In this document: positions 37,001-39,576 of the stretch, in pieces
Numbering within the stretch: the stretch's first letter is position 1
Layout of the letters: every line of letters starts with the position of its first letter
Origin: GCA-020348445 sp965372465
Lineage (GTDB): Archaea; Thermoplasmatota; Thermoplasmata; GCA-020350865
Length of the DNA: 39,576 nt
Direction of reading: 5' to 3'
Assembly: GCA_965372465.1 (NCBI GenBank)
Contig: CBDVCK010000004.1
Span: forward strand, 1-39,576
Program-made: the position numbers and the translations under genes
The notes under the pieces: model-generated
The model's input: only the letters and a program-made list of their open reading frames with translations
What the model was told of the DNA's origin: nothing
Database searches by the model: none

Positions 37001-37890
37001 TTGATATTGTAATAGACATCATTCGAAGTCGGGACATTGTTGATATCCCAGACGTTTGCTGCAGCCAAATCAAGGTCGCCGTCATTATCCACATCGCCCC
37101 ATTCTAAACCTCCGGTATAATCATCATCCGAAGATTGCCATGACGGGTTTGTTTCCAAAACTCCGGCGAGATTCAAATATACAACATTCTCTTTCCAGGC
37201 ATTTGCCACTGCCAAATCAAGATACCCATCGTTATTCATATCCCCCCAGGTCACGCCATAAGCCTTTGAATTGCCTGCAGAATTCCATGAGGCCGTGGTT
37301 TCTATGGTGCTTGATCCACCACTCTCGATAAAGTGATTCTTGTATATTTTGTCCTGCTGGTCTGAATTCCCCACTGCCAAATCAATGTCACCGTCATTAT
37401 CCACATCGCCAAATTCCAGACCCCGGCTTGCGGACTTATCGTCTGAAATCCATGAGGGCGATGTTTCCAAGAGCACAGTTCCACCGGTTTCAATATATTG
37501 ATTGAAATATAGAACGTTATTTTGCCAGGGAAGTCCGAAATTTGCAGCAGCCAAATCCAGGTCCCCGTCATTATCCACATCGCCCCAGGCTACTTCATAT
37601 GTATCCCTGCTGTCTGATGAAGTCCAGGCAGGTGTTGTTTGCATGACTCCATTGATATTTAAATATACATCATTTTGTCCATCATTAGCATAAGCAAGGT
37701 CAAGATAGCCGTCATTATTTACATCACCCCAAGCAGCACAATATGAATAATCTGTATCCGAAGATACCCATGCGGGAATTGGATCCAAGGTAGCTGAACC
37801 GGCTACATTGACGGTCGAAACAATAGATATCAGATTGAGAGCAATAATTGTAAAAGATAAGATAGAAATAATGGTCTTCTTTGATTTCAA
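34039..37890 (-). CDS. Secreted FG-GAP propeller / PKD-array surface protein
   Basis: The protein has about 1,283 residues. The start is TTG 37890 because GGAGGGGTGAG lies just upstream; this gives KSKKTIISILSF..., a good signal peptide. In-frame ATG 37908 and an ORF start at 37992 would put the SD inside the gene. Residues ~50-385 hold seven FG-GAP/VCBS repeats (WGDVDNDGDLDLAAAN type), each with a calcium-binding DxDxDG loop, predicting a seven-bladed integrin-like propeller. Six PKD domains (~405-1055) follow; five contain an extra loop around Y(Y/H)NDG. The last ~225 residues are a distinct module with HHTFNVRQS and HWNHIDPWEVEL, duplicated in the adjacent pseudogene. No enzyme motif is visible. 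Adhesion, matrix or S-layer roles are plausible. Confidence 0.85.
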   Translation of the reverse strand: MKSKKTIISILSFTIIALNLISIVSTVNVAGSATLDPIPAWVSSDTDYSYCAAWGDVNNDGYLDLAYANDGQNDVYLNINGVMQTTPAWTSSDSRDTYEVAWGDVDNDGDLDLAAANFGLPWQNNVLYFNQYIETGGTVLLETSPSWISDDKSASRGLEFGDVDNDGDIDLAVGNSDQQDKIYKNHFIESGGSSTIETTASWNSAGNSKAYGVTWGDMNNDGYLDLAVANAWKENVVYLNLAGVLETNPSWQSSDDDYTGGLEWGDVDNDGDLDLAAANVWDINNVPTSNDVYYNINGMLESAPSWSSSDAALTFGIAWGDVDNDGYLDLAAGNHAGANTLYMNYFGTLEITPSWSSADSRNTLWIAFGDLDNDGDLDLAAPNRNSQQNVIYINNFNPPEPNQPPIADAGPDQTVNEGDTIQFDASASYDPDGTIETYEWDFTSDGIYDYLETSSNAPDGTFDGITEHVYGDDGVYTATLRVTDDGGESDTDSCDITVNNLNPTISAFGPYSVNEGSQLNIQGMVTDLGSDDLMFTWEWGDGTSSATTTFYNDGVSAEPVYNPSTNEIKTPLGTYPFSTADSVSHTYGDDGEYTITLTVTDDDGSEASYETTVTVNNVAPAITLMVTYPDDEGSQVTFEAEATDPGSDDLTYSWELEYGPIIENSYYNDGVDPEPFYEPITNEVKSPSGTYPFQTSDVVTHIYGDDYEYIIILTVTDDDGGESTTTSTVTVNNLAPSITNINIPANIDEGSSMAFVASAEDQGSDDLTFTWKFELGPTLTNVHYNDGISPDPDPSPQGIFPFSASDSVSHTYGDNGEFSVTLTIEDDDQGVTTYSTTVEITNVAPLIVLDDPNPVDENSPVTISGMATDSGSDDLTFTWDWGDGTSDTVTIYYNDGTNPDPEQSPGGTFPFSVEDVVSHTYGDDGVFTVTLTVEDDDDGMTAETTTVTVNNVLPSIEPDEPSFVDENSPITLTAIFTDPGSDDLTITWDWGDGFSSTITTIHFNDGISPDPYPSPEINPMSVTESQSHTYGDNGIFTVTITALDDDNGETISTVEVEVNNVAPTVESIEVFMYVNFSLRIAGEKYHSVTIHLFEDGSEIWTASVTRYPGNPDEQKATISNVRLDMTKSYTALVDYLPNDPRVNGNVWGGNPVWIDMTFEDGSTERLHHTFNVRQSDWGSDHWNHIDPWEVELKSNLMGHSIKVTSHITDPGSDDEILTYYYGSQTVQIICLNNPPNPDPYPSPEINPRDIINTATLLYEGPGTLVLTIVDDDGGAHDIEIELA
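34715..36685 (-). repeat. Array of six PKD domains
   Basis: Each unit is about 95-118 residues, opening with NEG or DEN(SP/GS) and a DPGSDDLT(F/Y)(T/S)W-type strand and closing with HTYGDDGxYTxTLTVTDDDG and TVNN. Units two to six carry an insertion of about 25-35 residues around YYNDG...PFS. Confidence 0.8.
36735..37780 (-). repeat. Seven FG-GAP/VCBS repeats
   Basis: Seven copies of the (W/F)GD(V/M/L)(D/N)NDG(D/Y)(L/I)DLA motif are spaced about 45-60 residues apart. They encode one predicted seven-bladed propeller with calcium loops. Confidence 0.8.
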
Positions 37891-37893
37891 TAA

Positions 37894-37905
37894 TCTCACC
37901 CCTCC
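37894..37905 (-). promoter_or_regulatory. Ribosome-binding site fixing a TTG start
   Basis: The minus strand reads GGAGGGGTGAG, followed by four bases and TTG 37890. It moves the start of the FG-GAP/PKD gene downstream of the longest ORF and removes its apparent overlap with the pseudogene. Confidence 0.55.
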
Positions 37906-37939
37906 CATGTCTTGATGGTAATTATGGTGTTCTGTATAT

Positions 37940-38515
37940 TTATATCTTGTGGTATAATGAAATTGCCTGGGAAGCAATCCCACCATCATCATCGGTAACG
38001 GTCATAGATATCGTCCCTGGTCCTTCGTAAATTAAGGTTGTCGTATCGTATATGTCCACTGGTTTTACTTCTGGACTTGGATAGGGATCAGGATCTGGTG
38101 GATTATTAAGATATATCACAGTAACCATTTGGGAACCATATTTGTAAGTGAGAGTTTCATCGTCACTTCCCGGATCTGTGATATGGGATGTGACATTAAA
38201 TGAAAGTCCAATGAAATGAGCATTCAAATCCACCTCCCAAGGGTCCACATGATTCCAATGGACGCTGCCTCTTTTCTTAGATTGCTGGACATTAAAAGTA
38301 TGGTGTATCTTGTTCATACTACCATTCTCGGACTTTATATAGATCCAAACCGGATTACCTCCTATATTTGGTGGGTCTTCCGGAGTGTAAGTCACAATTG
38401 CAGAATAAGATTTTGAAAAGTCGATGCTGATGGGAATCCAGGTCATCTATTCATTTGGAGAGCCTGGCAGTCTTTCGATGGAGACGGAGCCTATGCTACT
38501 CCATTATTCGAAAAT
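37940..38515 (-). pseudogene. Decayed duplicate of the FG-GAP/PKD protein's C-terminal module
   Basis: An open frame from ATG 38446 to 37940 (168 codons) matches the C-terminal ~165 residues of the neighbouring FG-GAP/PKD protein along its whole length (HHTFNVQQS, HWNHVDPWEVDL, TSHITDPGSDDE, LNNPPDPDPYPSPE, LIYEGPGT). Upstream of the ATG the same frame stays alignable without gaps for about 22 more codons, but is broken by TAG at 38447-38449 (where the intact copy has Gln) and TAA at 38504-38506 (where it has Asp). No signal peptide, PKD or propeller sequence precedes it. I read this as the 3' remnant of a tandem paralogue. A short expressed fragment from ATG 38446 cannot be excluded. Confidence 0.7.
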
Positions 38516-38616
38516 TCCATACCGCCGATAAATAGTTTGGTTTGGGAACCGGGATATCTATGAGTTTTAAGGTATTTAACAATTTTAAAAGATTCCTTCT
38601 AAAAATTATTAATTGG

Positions 38617-39576
38617 CTATATATTATCATCCCGAGGTGGCGGAGGAGGAGGAAATTCTCCTTCTATTTTTTGTTTGTCTTCTATGATGTTTTGTCTTTC
38701 AGCTTCTTTGCGTTTTCTAAAAACGACTGTCAAAATAATATTTACAACTAAAAGAATTAGAACAAATAGCATTAGCACCTCGAGGATTGTTACCTTATCT
38801 TCGATTTCCTCTTCTTTAGATTTTGAATCCTCCAAATCATCCTCAAGTGTCAATAATAATTGGTTCAATGCACTGAGGTCATTTAAGATTGAATCTAATT
38901 TGGCTAAATCGTTCAGGGTGGTATTGATTGCGTCCAACTTTTGGCCTGTTTCAGTTTCAAATGTGTCGATATCATTTACTACATCCAGGATGTCATTTGC
39001 AATGGATTGATTGTGGGTTGTTAGGTTCTGAGCAAGATTTATCAATTTGGTTTTTAAATCATAGATTTTCTCTTCTTCGATTTGACCGTTTAAAAGATCC
39101 CCAAGTAAAGTAATGATGTCGGTATGGTTTTCACCTGAATTATCATCATGCAATTGAAGAGAAGCCAATATATCGGCAATGTCTGTTCTCAGAGTATTAT
39201 AATAATTGGTCATGTAGGTATCAAGGTCATCCAGTTGATTGTGCAGGGTTTCATTTGCCCTAGTTAGATTTGTCTCGACTGCTCCAAGAATTATATCCAA
39301 CCACAAATTTAATGCACTGTCATTGAGGCTCATATCATCCAGTTTATTTCTGATATCATCGATTTTAATTGGAACGGTCTGGTTCAGGAAGTTTAAGGTA
39401 TTCTGCAAATCTGCAAGACTAATATTCATATCATCCAAATCAAGCTGGATATCGATAACCCTGCTTTGAATATCATTAAGGAGATCATTCATATTGTCAA
39501 TTGTGACTTCTATATCATTTAAAGGATTGAAGGGATACGGATCAGATATATCTAGCACACCATCATTATCATCATC
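38617..39576 (-). CDS. TSP3-repeat / coiled-coil surface protein with C-terminal membrane anchor, 5' end outside window
   Basis: The frame is open to the window edge; a GTG at 39558 is internal. The first visible residues, DDDNDGVLDISDPYPFNP, are a thrombospondin type-3-like calcium repeat, so more repeats probably lie upstream. The next ~230 residues are Leu/Asn/Asp heptad-rich and predicted coiled coil, with many N-x-S/T sites. A single membrane helix (VLMLFVLILLVVNIILTVVF) is followed by RKRKEAER, an acidic stretch, and a PPPPPP tail, RDDNI. The topology should be outside-coiled coil, one anchor, and a short cytosolic tail. No family name can be given beyond this. It may act as a stalk holding a calcium-binding head away from the membrane. 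Confidence 0.75.
   Translation of the reverse strand, partial: DDDNDGVLDISDPYPFNPLNDIEVTIDNMNDLLNDIQSRVIDIQLDLDDMNISLADLQNTLNFLNQTVPIKIDDIRNKLDDMSLNDSALNLWLDIILGAVETNLTRANETLHNQLDDLDTYMTNYYNTLRTDIADILASLQLHDDNSGENHTDIITLLGDLLNGQIEEEKIYDLKTKLINLAQNLTTHNQSIANDILDVVNDIDTFETETGQKLDAINTTLNDLAKLDSILNDLSALNQLLLTLEDDLEDSKSKEEEIEDKVTILEVLMLFVLILLVVNIILTVVFRKRKEAERQNIIEDKQKIEGEFPPPPPPRDDNI

Noticed and set aside
37893..37992. Longer N-terminus for the FG-GAP/PKD gene, starting at 37992 and overlapping the pseudogene
   Set aside because: The strong SD at 37894-37905 and the signal peptide right after TTG 37890 fit the shorter form; the added residues are not signal-like.
38447..38449. In-frame TAG in the PKD-module copy as a possible pyrrolysine codon
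   Set aside because: A second in-frame stop (TAA) lies close upstream, TAG ends several other genes here (thiolase, trkA, amrS, the coiled-coil gene), and no pyl genes are in the window.
1..39576. CRISPR arrays, insertion sequences, tRNA or rRNA genes, integration sites
   Set aside because: No spaced direct repeats, transposase motifs, cloverleaf-like T-arm sequences in spacers, or terminal inverted repeats were found by reading both strands; repeats present are protein-domain repeats.

Overview
The window looks like a chromosome segment of a euryarchaeon, most probably Thermoplasmata-like (candidate phylum Thermoplasmatota, possibly a Marine Benthic Group D-type lineage). The evidence is the small subunit of the archaeal D-family DNA polymerase, an archaeal isoleucyl-tRNA synthetase and TtuA-type tRNA thiolase, the archaeal families DUF835 and DUF131, TATA boxes placed about 26-30 nt before several start codons (leaderless transcripts), and many secreted proteins with PKD, NosD-type beta-helix and thrombospondin-type-3 modules. 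The lineage is an inference; no rRNA or tRNA gene is visible to test it.

The left half (1-21.1 kb) is dense housekeeping sequence. It begins with the 3' part of a helix-turn-helix gene. Next come ileS, fused to zinc ribbons and a DUF835 domain, and the divergent purA, then a tRNA thiolase, a two-TM protein, a winged-helix/Cys-cluster protein, a MagIII-like HhH DNA glycosylase and a Sir2 deacylase. A serine-biosynthesis run reads leftward in the order DUF1015 - serC - serA. A potassium-uptake pair (TrkA, TrkH) follows. After that come DNA polymerase D small subunit with an overlapping upstream membrane-protein gene, and then AmrS, ThiL and a 2[4Fe-4S] ferredoxin. Genes are tightly packed: convergent neighbours abut or share stop codons, and co-directional ones overlap by 13-20 nt.

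The right half (21.2-39.6 kb) is mostly an envelope/secretome region. It holds two beta-helix (NosD-like) proteins, a 1,913-residue mosaic subtilisin-like protease, a roughly 1,280-residue FG-GAP/PKD protein, a decayed copy of that protein's C-terminal module, and the end of a TSP3/coiled-coil membrane protein that runs off the window. The protease and both beta-helix proteins end in the same roughly 165-residue tandem module, recognisable by GWN...P and (G)(F/Y)W(I/V)H motifs, which suggests a common surface-retention or assembly role. Interspersed are a predicted RNase H-fold protein, a DUF131 membrane protein and a biotin carboxylase.

The items most worth a second look are the IleRS-zinc ribbon-DUF835 fusion, the shared C-terminal module with its mosaic protease, the duplicated and decayed PKD-protein terminus, and a dyad upstream of serC. 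No CRISPR array, IS element, rRNA or tRNA was seen, and no gene-free stretch exceeds 300 bases.
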